From Acidobacteriota bacterium (lineage in GTDB: Bacteria; Acidobacteriota; Blastocatellia; Pyrinomonadales; Pyrinomonadaceae), in contig CP065000.1 in the NCBI GenBank assembly GCA_016700075.1, positions 1,860,001 through 1,924,000 of the forward strand: a stretch of DNA of 64,000 nt. The letters are read 5' to 3'. The notes under the pieces were generated by a model that saw only the letters and a list, made by a program, of their open reading frames with translations, was not told the DNA's origin and did no database searches. Below, one piece after another: positions 34,378 through 43,889 of this stretch. Each line of letters opens with the position of its first letter. Positions within the stretch are counted from its first letter, which is position 1. Position numbers and translations under genes: made by a program.

Positions 34378-36243
34378 ATGTCGTCTCTGAACGCTGCATC
34401 GCTTGTTAACCTGACAGGATTTTCGCTCGGCCTTGCCCTTTACGGCATGCTGGCGATGATGGTGCTGCGCCATCGCCGCGGCGGCCTGGGGAACACCGGC
34501 ATTCTGCTGCTGATAACTGCGGCACTGGGCATTTTGTGGAATGCTGGCGAACTGTATGCGTTTGCTCAAGCGGATCTCGGGTTGAGAACGATGCCGCCGA
34601 TATTCGCAGCGATCGCATTTTCAGCGCTCGGCTTTTTGCCGTCGGTAGTTGTCCATTTTGCCGGTTCGGAATCTGACAAAACGAACCGGCTAACATACCT
34701 TGCATACGCCATCAGCACCCTTGCCGCGTTGCTTCATGTAGGCGAGGCCTCTACGGCCGGCAGCGTTCCGTCCGACCTTGCTTTCACGGTGCTTGCGGCC
34801 GGGTCGTTGGTGCTCGCGGCGGCGATCTTCATATTCAAGCTGCACCAGACCCTGGAACGCAAGGCCATTTGGGCGGCGGCCTTGCTGGTCTTTGCGGCGT
34901 CGGCGCTTCATTTGGGCGGCGAAAAGGAAACGACCTATTGGTATGTCGAGCTTTTCGCACATCAGTCGTCATTGCCGATCGCACTTGCAATTCTCTATCA
35001 AAACTACCGCTTCGCTTTCGCTGATCTTTTCCTGAAGCGCGCCATATCGCTGATGATGCTCGCGTCCGTCGCCGTCGCATTTTATATTTTCGTCGCCGTG
35101 CCGGGACTGCGTTATCACGAAACGCACGACCGCGACGACGTACTCGCTGCGGGACTGATCATAGGGCTGTGGGTCATTACGGCCCTAACATATCCGGCGA
35201 TCTACCGCGCGGCTTCGTGGTTCGTCGATGCGGTGATCTTGAAACGCGCCGATTACTCAGAATTACTCAGAACCATATCTACCGAAATGGACTTGGCGCT
35301 TTCTCAGGACGTAGCGACGGCAGCGGCCGCCTCGCACATCAGCCGAACACTCGCTGCCGATCACTTTGAAAGCCACCTTACTGACGAACGGACCGACGGG
35401 GTCGATATCGTACAAAACACCTTGGATTCTGTTTCCGTCATTGTTCCGACGACGGAAGAACCGCATCCTGTTCTGGAATTTCGAGAACTCGCCGGCGGCA
35501 GGCGTCTGCTTTCGGACGACGTGTCGTTTTTGGAGAGCGTGGCGTTCATCGTGGCACGCCGCATCGACGCTCTCAGGGTCGATCACGAACGCTGCGAACG
35601 CGAATTTCGCGAACAAGAATTCGTTCGCCTGGCAACCGAGGCGCAGTTGACTGCCCTTCGCTCACAGGTAAATCCGCATTTTCTTTTTAATGCTCTCACC
35701 ACCATCGGCTATCTGATACGCTCGTCACCGGACCGAGCCTACGATACTCTGCTGCGGTTAACGCAATTGCTTCGCGGCGTGTTGAAAACGACCGGTGAAT
35801 TTACAACGCTAGGCGAAGAGATAGGGATCATCGAAAGCTATTTGGACATCGAGCGTGCCAGATTTGAAGAACGGCTTGCGGTGACGATAGACATCGCCGA
35901 CGAGTTACGAAAGATCGAGATACCGTCGCTTATCCTACAGCCGTTGGTCGAGAACGCAATTAAACACGCGGTTTCCGAGAATCGCAATGGCGGCGCGGTC
36001 GAAGTAACTGCCCGTTTGTCGGTCGAAGCGCTCGTGATGAGCGTTTCAGACACCGGCCGCGGCGAGATCGCTGCGGTATCTGCAAAGACGAAAGGCGGCG
36101 TGGGCCTGGCAAATATCCGCGAACGCCTCGCCGCATATTATGACGACGCGGCGTCACTGGAACTCCGCGACAACCGGTACGGCGGCACAACGGCGGAGAT
36201 AACGATACCTTTGGCTTCAACCGCCGCGAAAAAGGCTGCCTAA
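34378..36243 (+). CDS. LytS/YehU-type sensor histidine kinase
   Basis: This 621-residue kinase has seven to eight membrane segments in its first 270 residues, a poorly conserved GAF-like linker (about 290-400), then a His_kinase domain of the LytS type. The phosphoacceptor is His434 in RSQVNPHFLFNALTTIG, and the ATP-binding part has LILQPLVENAIKHAV, DTGRG and GGVGLANIRERLAAYY. The extracellular signal is unknown. The partner response-regulator gene begins three bases after its stop, a clear operon. Confidence 0.9.
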   Translation: MSSLNAASLVNLTGFSLGLALYGMLAMMVLRHRRGGLGNTGILLLITAALGILWNAGELYAFAQADLGLRTMPPIFAAIAFSALGFLPSVVVHFAGSESDKTNRLTYLAYAISTLAALLHVGEASTAGSVPSDLAFTVLAAGSLVLAAAIFIFKLHQTLERKAIWAAALLVFAASALHLGGEKETTYWYVELFAHQSSLPIALAILYQNYRFAFADLFLKRAISLMMLASVAVAFYIFVAVPGLRYHETHDRDDVLAAGLIIGLWVITALTYPAIYRAASWFVDAVILKRADYSELLRTISTEMDLALSQDVATAAAASHISRTLAADHFESHLTDERTDGVDIVQNTLDSVSVIVPTTEEPHPVLEFRELAGGRRLLSDDVSFLESVAFIVARRIDALRVDHERCEREFREQEFVRLATEAQLTALRSQVNPHFLFNALTTIGYLIRSSPDRAYDTLLRLTQLLRGVLKTTGEFTTLGEEIGIIESYLDIERARFEERLAVTIDIADELRKIEIPSLILQPLVENAIKHAVSENRNGGAVEVTARLSVEALVMSVSDTGRGEIAAVSAKTKGGVGLANIRERLAAYYDDAASLELRDNRYGGTTAEITIPLASTAAKKAA

Positions 36244-36246
36244 ATT

Positions 36247-37026
36247 ATGCAGAAACTGCGAGTTTTCATTGCTGACGACGAACGCCCGGCACGCGAATTC
36301 CTCAAAGCTCTGCTTTTAGAGCTGGGTGGCTGCGACGTGATCGGTGAGGCCGACAATGGAGCCGACGCGGTCGAACTGATAAAGACACTGAAACCGGACC
36401 TCGCCATTCTCGACCTGAAGATGCCGGCGATGTCGGGCCTCGAAGCTGTCCGACAATTGCGCAAAACGCAGATGCCGCTTTTTGCTTTCGCGACCGCATA
36501 TGACGAATATGCGGTTCAGGCTTTCGAGCTGAACGCCGTCGATTATCTGCTGAAGCCTGTAGAAAAACGGCGGCTTGCGGAAACACTGAAACGCGCCGCG
36601 GATCGCCTGGAAACCGACGACTGGCGTTCCGCCGAAGCTGAGAAGTTAAAAAATGCCGCACGCGATTACAGCGATGCCGCCGCAAACAAACCGCTCTCAC
36701 GTATTCCCGTAAAGGTCCGCGACGAGATAATTCTCGTGCCAGCCAACGACATCGCGTGTATCGAGGCCGACGGTGAATTGCTCCACATTACCACTACCGA
36801 GAATCGCAAGTTCATCATCAACTACCGTCTCAAGGACATCGAAGCACGGCTCGATGCAGACACTTTCATTCGGCTTTCACGCGGCGCTCTTGTCAATGTC
36901 AACACGATCGATGCCATCTCGCCGCTGCCGGGCGGTACGTATGCCGTCTCGCTGGCCAACGGGCGCGAGATAGCCTCCAGCCGGCTGCAGTCGCGTATAC
37001 TTCGCGAACGCCTTCTCAAGCTCTGA
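36247..37026 (+). CDS. LytTR-family response regulator
   Basis: This 259-residue regulator has a receiver domain (residues 3-120; FIADDERPAREFL acidic pair, phosphoacceptor Asp56 in LAILDLKMPAMSG, Lys in YLLKPVEKRR). It is followed by a LytTR DNA-binding domain (about 155-258; IPVKVRDEIILVPANDIAC, FIRLSRGALVNVNTI, SRLQSRILRERL). LytTR regulators bind direct repeats upstream of targets; the downstream bdbC/bdbD genes on the same strand are candidate targets or operon members. Confidence 0.92.
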   Translation: MQKLRVFIADDERPAREFLKALLLELGGCDVIGEADNGADAVELIKTLKPDLAILDLKMPAMSGLEAVRQLRKTQMPLFAFATAYDEYAVQAFELNAVDYLLKPVEKRRLAETLKRAADRLETDDWRSAEAEKLKNAARDYSDAAANKPLSRIPVKVRDEIILVPANDIACIEADGELLHITTTENRKFIINYRLKDIEARLDADTFIRLSRGALVNVNTIDAISPLPGGTYAVSLANGREIASSRLQSRILRERLLKL

Positions 37027-37051
37027 CCACCCGTTGTTGTAAGATAAGAGA

Positions 37052-37465
37052 ATGGGAATAAACGGACTTCTTCCGTATATCGCATGGCTTATCGCTTTGT
37101 CGTCGCTGGTCGGCAGCCTTTTTCTGAGTGAAGTGATGGAGCTGCCGCCTTGTGACCTTTGCTGGTATCAGCGGGCGGCGATGTATCCGCTGGTCTTCGT
37201 TATTGCGACAGGCATCGTTCTTAAAGACGCCCGAATGAAGCTTTACGCCTTACCGCTGGCTATTGCTGGACTCTCGATCGCGATCTATCACAACCTCTAT
37301 TATTATGGCATCATTCCGGCGGAGATCACGCCCTGCACCGAAGGCGTCCCGTGCAATGCTGTCCAGCTTGAGCTGCTTGGTTTTATCACAATTCCGCTAA
37401 TGAGCCTGGGAGCTTTTGTCGTGCTAACTGCGTGTTTGTTAGCCTATAAGCAAGAGAAGATCTAA
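37052..37465 (+). CDS. bdbC: Disulfide bond formation protein, BdbC/DsbB family
   Basis: This 137-residue inner-membrane protein has four hydrophobic helices and two redox Cys pairs: Cys34/Cys37 (PPCDLCWYQRAAMYP) and Cys95/Cys101 (ITPCTEGVPCNAV). It passes electrons from the thiol oxidase to quinone, as in DsbB and BdbC. The short length matches BdbC. The thiol oxidase gene follows two bases later, giving a complete oxidative-folding pair. Confidence 0.92.
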   Translation: MGINGLLPYIAWLIALSSLVGSLFLSEVMELPPCDLCWYQRAAMYPLVFVIATGIVLKDARMKLYALPLAIAGLSIAIYHNLYYYGIIPAEITPCTEGVPCNAVQLELLGFITIPLMSLGAFVVLTACLLAYKQEKI

Positions 37466-37467
37466 AT

Positions 37468-38139
37468 ATGGGTAAAGAGATAAAGATACTTGGGCTGCTG
37501 CTGGTAATCGTTATCATCGGCGTTTTTCTGGGCTCGAACTATTACAAGAGCAATGTAACCGAAAAGGCAAAGACCGATGACAGAGTAAATCCTTTCCTTA
37601 TCCGCGACGACAGCCCGACGCTCGGGCCTGCGGATGCTAAGGTGACGATCGTCGAATTCCTCGACCCCGAGTGCGAAGCATGCGCTGCATTCGGACCGAC
37701 CATCAAGAAGATGATCAAGGAATACGAACCGAACGTTCGCCTGGTCATCAGGTATATGCCATTCCATCCCAGCTCGCTGATGGCGGCGAATTTCCTTGAG
37801 GCAGCCGGCGAACAAGGCAAGTACTGGGAAGCTCTCGACCTGATATTCGCCAAACAGAGTGAATGGGGCGAAATACACGGCGCACCTCCGGGGACGAAAC
37901 AGCCTGACGCAAAAGCCGCCTTTGAAAGATTTACGAAAGAACTGGGTCTGGACATCGAGAAGGTCGACTCCGCGATCAAGGAAAACCGTTTCGGGTCAAA
38001 AGTGGACCGCGACAAGCAGGACGGCCAAACCGTCGGAGTTCGCCAGACGCCCACGATCTTCGTCAACGGCCGTAAGATGAACCGCCTATTCGAAAGCGAG
38101 CTTCGCTCAATGATCAAACAAGAATTGGAAAAGAACTAG
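37468..38139 (+). CDS. DsbA family thiol oxidase (BdbD-like), membrane anchored
   Basis: This 223-residue protein has one N-terminal membrane anchor (about 7-22) and a thioredoxin-fold domain with an inserted helical part, as in DsbA/BdbD. The redox motif is Cys69-Glu-Ala-Cys72 (FLDPECEACAAFGP), with the cis-Pro loop RQTPTIFVNG. It would introduce disulfides into exported proteins and be reoxidised by the adjacent BdbC. The two genes are separated by only two bases. Confidence 0.9.
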   Translation: MGKEIKILGLLLVIVIIGVFLGSNYYKSNVTEKAKTDDRVNPFLIRDDSPTLGPADAKVTIVEFLDPECEACAAFGPTIKKMIKEYEPNVRLVIRYMPFHPSSLMAANFLEAAGEQGKYWEALDLIFAKQSEWGEIHGAPPGTKQPDAKAAFERFTKELGLDIEKVDSAIKENRFGSKVDRDKQDGQTVGVRQTPTIFVNGRKMNRLFESELRSMIKQELEKN

Positions 38140-38314
38140 GTACTTTTTTCCAACATCGATCGACGGCGCGGGCAGCAGTGATGACTTTTCACGCTGGCGA
38201 CGTGTTTTTTGCACCATTCATTCCCCCAAATTTGCCATTCATTGAATTGAAAGATCATGGTGGAGATATCCGCGTAAAATTTTGCTTTTGTTCTCGTAAA
38301 GGAAACAGAAGCTT

Positions 38315-40651
38315 ATGAGATCCATCAAGGGTGTTTTTGCAATTATCCTTCTTTCTTGCGTTTCGGCTTTTGCACAGACCGGCTCCATCAGCGGGACGAT
38401 CACCACTCAGATCAACGGTCAGCCGCTAAGCGGTGTGTCGGTCCAGATCAGCCAGCTCAGGATCAGCGTCGAAACAGATGCTAACGGACGTTATAAATTT
38501 ACAAACGTTCCGAACGGCCGCTACACCGTCATCACGCACAAGGACGGATTCTCCGATCAGACACGCTCGGTCACAGTTTCGGGCAATGCGTTGACAAAGG
38601 TCGACTTTGCGATGAGCATCGGCTCAATACGTGAGGAGGTAACTGTATCAGCGACAGGCAGCGAAGAATCGGTCTTCGAGACGGTCAAGTCCGTCAACGC
38701 TGTCGGCAGTTTGCGTATCGCAGAACAGGCAAGCACGTCGGTCGGCGAGATATTGGACAAGGAAGCCGGCGTCGGAAAGCGTTCGTTCGGCCCCGGCAGT
38801 TCGCGGCCCGTGATCCGCGGTTTTGACGGCGATCGTGTTCTCGTCCTTCAGGACGGTGTGCGAAACGGATCCGTCGGTTCTCAGTCGGGCGATCACGGCG
38901 AGCCTGTGGATGCACTCGGCCTGGAACGGCTTGAGATCATTAAAGGCCCGGCAACGCTGCTTTACGGCTCGAACGCGATCGGCGGCGTTGTCAATGCGGT
39001 AACTACCGATGAGGACGATCCGCATCCCGGACTTCGCGGCTATTTCACAACGCTCGGCGGGACCAACAACAGACAAGGCTCTGTCTCAGGAGGCGTCGAA
39101 TACGGTTGGGATAAATGGGTTTTGAAAGGCCACGGCACCGGCATGCGCGAGGGTGATATGAGAACGCCGCTGGGCCGAATTCCGAATTCGTCGTCACGTT
39201 CTTTCGGCACGGGCGGCAGCCTCGGCTATTTCGGCGACAAAGTATTTCTCAGCGGCTCGTACAGCTATGACCGCCGACGTTACGGCATTCCATATGCCGC
39301 ACTTTTCGAAGAGGGCAAGCTGCTCGTGGACGACGATGGCGACCCTTGCGTGACAGACGGCAAAGGAAAAGGTGATTGCCAATACGACCCGTTCGCTATT
39401 CAGCGTTGGTTCCGGAATGAGCTTCCCGAAACTCCGGACGAAGAGATCGACATCGCTATGCGAAGCCACAATTTTCGACTAAAGGGCGGTTTCCGCGATG
39501 TCGGCGGAGCCATCAGCCGCGGCAATTTTTCCGTCAACTACACACGTTATCGCCATAATGAAGTTGAAACGGAGGATGGCATCGACGAGGTCAAAACGCG
39601 ATTCTACAACGACACCTTTTCCTATCGCGGTTTCTTCGAACAGGCAAAATACAAACGGCTTTCGGGACGGTTCGGATTCGAGGGGTTCACCCGAAATTAT
39701 CGCGTCGAAGGAGCCGAGGCCCTGATCGACGGCCGCGTCCGCCAGAACAACTTCGCCGCGTTCGGGCTGCAGGAAATTGACTTTGACCGCGTCGCACTGC
39801 AGTTCGGCGGGCGCATCGAAACGAACCGTTATTCGCCGGAAAACCTTTCTGAATACTTCAAACGCAACTTCACAGGCTTCTCAGGCTCAGCGGCCGCACG
39901 TTTTCGCCTTTGGGAAGGCGGTGCCTTCGTTGCAAGCTTTACCAGCTCATATCGCTCACCGGCACTCGAGGAGCTTTACAACGACGGCCCGCATATCGGC
40001 ACCGTCACGTATGAAGAAGGGAACCAGAACCTAGCCCGCGAGCGTTCGAACGGCGTCGAATTCAGTCTTCGCCACCGCACAAAACGCGTACGTTTGAACA
40101 GCAGCTTTTTCCACTATCGCATCGACAATTTCGTATTCCTGAAATACGTGGACAGTGACGGCGACGGACGCATCGACGTGGACGACAATCTGCCGGTCGC
40201 GGAATTTGATCAGGAAAATGCCTCATTTACGGGCGCCGATGCCTCGCTGGATGTTGACGTAAATTCGTGGATGACGCTATTTGTAAATGCAGACACAGTT
40301 AAAGCCGAGCTGCGCGACAACCGAACTCGGCTGCCGCGTATCACACCGGCGAGGATGCGTTTTGGTGCTGAAATGCGTTACAAAGGCCTTTCGCTCCGAC
40401 CCGAACTGCAATTGACGGCAAAGCGGACGCTCGGCAACGTGTTTCCGCTGGAAACCGCAACCGATAGTTACGCATTGGTGAACGTCAACGGATCGTATAC
40501 TATACTTCGCGGACGCGCGGCCCACACGCTTTTTGCCGGGACCACGAATCTCGGCAACAAGCTGTATCGCAACCATCTTTCCTTCATAAAGGATCTGATA
40601 CCCGAGCCCGGCCGCGGGTTCCGATTTGGATATTCGGTCAGGTTCTTTTAG
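38315..40651 (+). CDS. TonB-dependent outer-membrane receptor with carboxypeptidase-regulatory-like domain
   Basis: This 778-residue receptor has a signal peptide (about 1-20), a CarboxypepD_reg-like N-terminal domain (about 24-105; GSISGTITTQINGQPLSGV), a plug domain (SVGEILDKEAGVG, SSRPVIRGFDGDRVLVLQDG, LEIIKGPATLLYGSNAIGG) and a 22-strand-type barrel ending in an aromatic residue (FGYSVRFF). The plug sequence is like that of receptors related to zinc and organic-ligand uptake such as ZnuD, but the ligand is not certain. A terminator follows; it is transcribed alone. Confidence 0.88.
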   Translation: MRSIKGVFAIILLSCVSAFAQTGSISGTITTQINGQPLSGVSVQISQLRISVETDANGRYKFTNVPNGRYTVITHKDGFSDQTRSVTVSGNALTKVDFAMSIGSIREEVTVSATGSEESVFETVKSVNAVGSLRIAEQASTSVGEILDKEAGVGKRSFGPGSSRPVIRGFDGDRVLVLQDGVRNGSVGSQSGDHGEPVDALGLERLEIIKGPATLLYGSNAIGGVVNAVTTDEDDPHPGLRGYFTTLGGTNNRQGSVSGGVEYGWDKWVLKGHGTGMREGDMRTPLGRIPNSSSRSFGTGGSLGYFGDKVFLSGSYSYDRRRYGIPYAALFEEGKLLVDDDGDPCVTDGKGKGDCQYDPFAIQRWFRNELPETPDEEIDIAMRSHNFRLKGGFRDVGGAISRGNFSVNYTRYRHNEVETEDGIDEVKTRFYNDTFSYRGFFEQAKYKRLSGRFGFEGFTRNYRVEGAEALIDGRVRQNNFAAFGLQEIDFDRVALQFGGRIETNRYSPENLSEYFKRNFTGFSGSAAARFRLWEGGAFVASFTSSYRSPALEELYNDGPHIGTVTYEEGNQNLARERSNGVEFSLRHRTKRVRLNSSFFHYRIDNFVFLKYVDSDGDGRIDVDDNLPVAEFDQENASFTGADASLDVDVNSWMTLFVNADTVKAELRDNRTRLPRITPARMRFGAEMRYKGLSLRPELQLTAKRTLGNVFPLETATDSYALVNVNGSYTILRGRAAHTLFAGTTNLGNKLYRNHLSFIKDLIPEPGRGFRFGYSVRFF

Positions 40652-40674
40652 GACGGTCTTCATACTTATGAACG

Positions 40675-40703
40675 GGCCGCGTGATTCGCGGCCTTTTCTT
40701 TTC
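40675..40703 (+). terminator. Terminator after the TonB receptor
   Basis: GGCCGCG (40675-40681) pairs with CGCGGCC (40687-40693) around a five-base loop, followed by TTTTCTTTTC. A TATAAT at 40704-40709 follows directly and probably serves the next gene. Confidence 0.8.
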
Positions 40704-40709
40704 TATAAT
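40704..40709 (+). promoter_or_regulatory. -10 box for the dienelactone hydrolase gene
   Basis: A perfect TATAAT lies 28 bases before ATG 40738. The 17-base-spaced -35 position (40681-40686, GTGATT) falls inside the preceding terminator hairpin, so the two signals overlap. Confidence 0.5.
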
Positions 40710-40737
40710 TGAGGAAAATGATATCGGGAGGCTTTTT

Positions 40738-41403
40738 ATGAGGACTGAAACGCTTACTTTTGACACCGCTAATGGCGCTACGAGCGCATATATTGCGATG
40801 CCCGACGCCGACACCGACAAGGCCGTCATTCTGATCCACGAATGGTGGGGGCTGAACGACCACGTCAAAGATATCGCCGGCCGCTATGCGGACGAAGGCT
40901 TCGTCTGTATCGCTCCTGACCTCTATCGCGGAGTGGTGACAAAAGACCCCGAAGAGGCATCGCGGCTGATGCACGGCCTTGCGGTCGAAGACGGCCTCGA
41001 TACTATCAGGCATGCCATCGAGGCGGCCAGAGTCGCCTACGGAATAACGCATTTCGGCGTCACGGGCTATTGTATGGGCGGTACTTTTGCGTTGCGTGCT
41101 GCATGCGAACTTGAAGGAGTCAGCGCCGCGGCTCCTTTCTATGGAGATATCCCTGATGACAGCGTTCTGGAAAAACTGACGGTGCCCACCATTTTTGTTT
41201 CCGGAACTCGAGACGCATGGATCACGCCCGAAAAGGTAGCCGGACTGGAAGATTCCGCGGCACGATTCGAACTTCCGGTCACATCGGCCAAGTACGACGC
41301 CGATCACGCGTTCTTTAATGACACGCGTCCTGAGGTTTATGACGAAACCTCTGCCCGCGATGCATGGGCTCTGGTGACCGGACATTTCAAGGATCGGCTC
41401 TGA
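40738..41403 (+). CDS. Dienelactone hydrolase family protein
   Basis: This 221-residue alpha/beta hydrolase has the DLH-type nucleophile Cys112 in GYCMGGTFAL, Asp159 in SGTRDAWIT and His190 in DADHAFFND. The early motif LIHEWWGLNDHVKDIAGR is typical. Members open dienelactones or related esters, but many are of unknown substrate. ATG 40738 is supported by GGGAGG six bases upstream; the frame upstream overlaps the terminator. It has no signal peptide and is cytoplasmic. Confidence 0.9.
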   Translation: MRTETLTFDTANGATSAYIAMPDADTDKAVILIHEWWGLNDHVKDIAGRYADEGFVCIAPDLYRGVVTKDPEEASRLMHGLAVEDGLDTIRHAIEAARVAYGITHFGVTGYCMGGTFALRAACELEGVSAAAPFYGDIPDDSVLEKLTVPTIFVSGTRDAWITPEKVAGLEDSAARFELPVTSAKYDADHAFFNDTRPEVYDETSARDAWALVTGHFKDRL

Positions 41404-41423
41404 TCATGAGCTGATGCTATAGA

Positions 41424-41458
41424 AAAAGCCGGGCCCGATCATCTTCGGCCCGGCTTTT
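41424..41458. terminator. Bidirectional terminator
   Basis: AAAAGCCGGGCC (41424-41435) and GGCCCGGCTTTT (41447-41458) form a perfect 12-base stem with an 11-base loop. With A-rich and T-rich flanks it can end both the hydrolase gene and the convergent GGDEF gene. Confidence 0.85.
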
Positions 41459-41477
41459 ATCAAATATTTCGATTGAC

Positions 41478-42695
41478 TCAGCGAACTACCTCGATGTCTT
41501 CGAATAGGTCGTCCAAGATCTCCGAGATCTCCTCAGCGTCCTGCTTCAATTTCCTTGTTTGTTTTACACGGTACATTCCGGCATCCGCCTTTTGTATGGT
41601 GTCCTCGATATCTGAAAGGCTAGTGAAATTTTCGAAAGCGTGCGATACGCAAATTGTCATCGGATAGGGAACGCCGTCGATTGTAATGCCCTTCAGGATC
41701 TCCTCGACCTTTCTCATCCGCACGGTTGCAGCCTCGGCGCTGATGCCGATCATCAAAACAAAGAACTCATCTCCGCCCCAACGGAATATCAGATCTTCGC
41801 TTCGGACCAAGTCCCTAATTGCCCTGACAACGCTGCGTATTACCGCATCGCCGACAGCATGCCCAAACTGATCATTGACCTCTTTCAGATCATCAATATC
41901 GAAAAATCCAAGACACCCGTGCAGTTCTTTGCCTTCGTTCCCTTTTCGGTTGAGATATCCGTAGAACGCATGACGGTTCAGTGCCGTGGTCAGTGGATCG
42001 ATATGTGCAAGTTCCTCGAGCTTTTCATGCGCCTTTTTCAGCTTTTCGTTAGCGACCTTTGCATCGTTAAGAACCTGCTCGAGAAGGACTATCACCATAC
42101 CGAAGCCAAGCAGGATCTGTAGAACGAGGTCGACCACGGAGTTATATTCCGAAAGCCCGACGCTTATGACCGCGTAGTTTCGAAGTGCATAATCCGCAAA
42201 ATAGTGTGAAAAATCCAATACCAGCAACCCTAAGGCCACGAGCATCACTTTCCAGCCGAATGTCTTTAGCTTGGTCCTCCAAAGAGTAGAAAACGCTACG
42301 GCAAAAAACCCTGCGACCAGAAGAGAGTGAGTATTGATCACCAGGTTCAGCTCATTCCCAAGAAATGGCAGTCCAAATGCCAACAATATGAACGGAAGAA
42401 CAAATATCTCGCTGAGAACGCCCTGCCTGCCGTCTTGAGAGAGGCTTCGGCAGCCCAACACTAACAGGTAGCCGAAAATATACTGAGAGAGAAAGAAAAA
42501 TCCGAGGAGCTGCAGAGAGTATTCCTCGTAGCTAAAAGCAAGGCGAAGACAGAATAGTGCGAAACATTGGAAAAGCCAGGCGTTTGTCCAATGGCGCAGA
42601 GCAGGCACGTTGATCGAACGCCGCAGAAACAGCGTCAGGAGCGTGATAAGAGCCACGCCGGCGATCTGAATTATCAGGCCTAACTTTGAGTCCAT
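41478..42695 (-). CDS. Membrane diguanylate cyclase (GGDEF)
   Basis: This 405-residue protein has six to seven membrane helices in residues 1-215, a short coiled-coil (VANEKLKKAHEKLEELAHIDPLT overall) and a GGDEF domain with intact RWGGDEFFVLM, FFDIDDLKEVND and the C-terminal IQKADAGMYRVKQ. It should make cyclic di-GMP. I see no RxxD inhibitory site just before GGDEF (the residues there are SEDLIF). The membrane part could sense an unidentified signal. The next gene upstream on the same strand is a PfkB kinase. Confidence 0.88.
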   Translation of the reverse strand: MDSKLGLIIQIAGVALITLLTLFLRRSINVPALRHWTNAWLFQCFALFCLRLAFSYEEYSLQLLGFFFLSQYIFGYLLVLGCRSLSQDGRQGVLSEIFVLPFILLAFGLPFLGNELNLVINTHSLLVAGFFAVAFSTLWRTKLKTFGWKVMLVALGLLVLDFSHYFADYALRNYAVISVGLSEYNSVVDLVLQILLGFGMVIVLLEQVLNDAKVANEKLKKAHEKLEELAHIDPLTTALNRHAFYGYLNRKGNEGKELHGCLGFFDIDDLKEVNDQFGHAVGDAVIRSVVRAIRDLVRSEDLIFRWGGDEFFVLMIGISAEAATVRMRKVEEILKGITIDGVPYPMTICVSHAFENFTSLSDIEDTIQKADAGMYRVKQTRKLKQDAEEISEILDDLFEDIEVVR

Positions 42696-42809
42696 TTCAC
42701 CTGTAGAAAAATATCTGCCGTTCTAACGAGCGGCGGGAGGAAAAGCAGAAGCTTTGCGGTGAGTGCGGGAGCTCACTTCTTAATCTTACGGCAAGGATGA
42801 CAACGATGT

Positions 42810-43748
42810 CTAGTCATTTTTCAACAGTGTTGATAATTCTTTAGCAATTGGGAGCGAGGAGCGCGCCCCGATGCCGCGGCATTTCAATGCCGCAACGGCA
42901 TTCGCCGACCTGGCACATCCGGCGATGTCATAACCCGAGACAATTCCAAAAATAAATCCTGCACGAAACGCGTCGCCCGCACCGGTCGTGTCCTTACAAC
43001 CGCCCGGCACCGGAAATGCCGGTGATTCGATGATCCCGTCGTCGCACAAAAACATAGAGCCTTTTGCTCCGAGTGTGATGCCTGCGATCGTACATCCAAA
43101 CTTTTCTCTTATCTCTTCGAGTCCCCGTTGGGGGTCGCTTTCGCCGAATGCAGCACATGGAAAACTGTCGGAAACGATGCAGACGTCAACAAGCGGCAGA
43201 AGCAACTCATGGCCTCCAGTCGGCGAATCGATATCAATCGTTACAATGGCACTAGCCGTACGTGCGGCTTCTGCCATCATCACCGCTGCGTCAAGATCGT
43301 GCGGTGTGAGATGCAAGACCCTTGCTTCAGCGGCAAGTTCAACGGGCACCGCGTCCGCAGGGAAATTTAGTGATGCTTCCCGCTTCCAGAGTATCGTCCT
43401 TTCTCCGCTGTTGTTATCGACGATTATGAACGCTGATTGAGTGCGGGCATTTTCGATAATACGGCTGAAAGAAACATCAACACCTTCTGCGGAAAGCGAG
43501 CTCAAACCAAGTTTTCCCTCTTCGTCATCTCCGAAACTCCCCGCGTACGCCGTTCTCAGGCCAAGCCTGCTCAGCCCGACCATGGTTGATGCCGCTTCGC
43601 CGCCGGCCAGTCTTTGATGGGAGATGAACTCTTCCTTGCTGTTGAATTTCGGATAGGAATCTACAACGATGATGTTATCAACTGCATTCGAACCACATCC
43701 AACGACATCGTATCGGCGGTCGGCCGGCAGTTCGAACAAGGGTTTCAT
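42810..43748 (-). CDS. PfkB family carbohydrate kinase
   Basis: This 312-residue kinase has the N-terminal pattern VVGCGSNAVDNIIVVDSYP, LAGGEAASTMVGLSRLGL and the C-terminal catalytic motif DTTGAGDAFRAGFIFG. Length and motifs fit ribokinase/adenosine-kinase-like enzymes; the substrate could be a sugar or a nucleoside. ATG 43748 (MKPLFELPADRRYDVVG) is preferred to the longer frame because the family begins about there. The LysW-like gene is divergent, with 141 bases between. Confidence 0.85.
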   Translation of the reverse strand: MKPLFELPADRRYDVVGCGSNAVDNIIVVDSYPKFNSKEEFISHQRLAGGEAASTMVGLSRLGLRTAYAGSFGDDEEGKLGLSSLSAEGVDVSFSRIIENARTQSAFIIVDNNSGERTILWKREASLNFPADAVPVELAAEARVLHLTPHDLDAAVMMAEAARTASAIVTIDIDSPTGGHELLLPLVDVCIVSDSFPCAAFGESDPQRGLEEIREKFGCTIAGITLGAKGSMFLCDDGIIESPAFPVPGGCKDTTGAGDAFRAGFIFGIVSGYDIAGCARSANAVAALKCRGIGARSSLPIAKELSTLLKND

Positions 43749-43889
43749 ACGATAGAAAGTATCGCGCTCAAATTTCCGTCTTGCCAAATTCAGCCCGCAA
43801 AGGTTAGATTTATAACTGTCGTTGCAGTGAGCTGTCTGGCCAAGGCTGCATGTCATTTTTTCTTTCTTTCACGGAGAAGTCTTACAATA

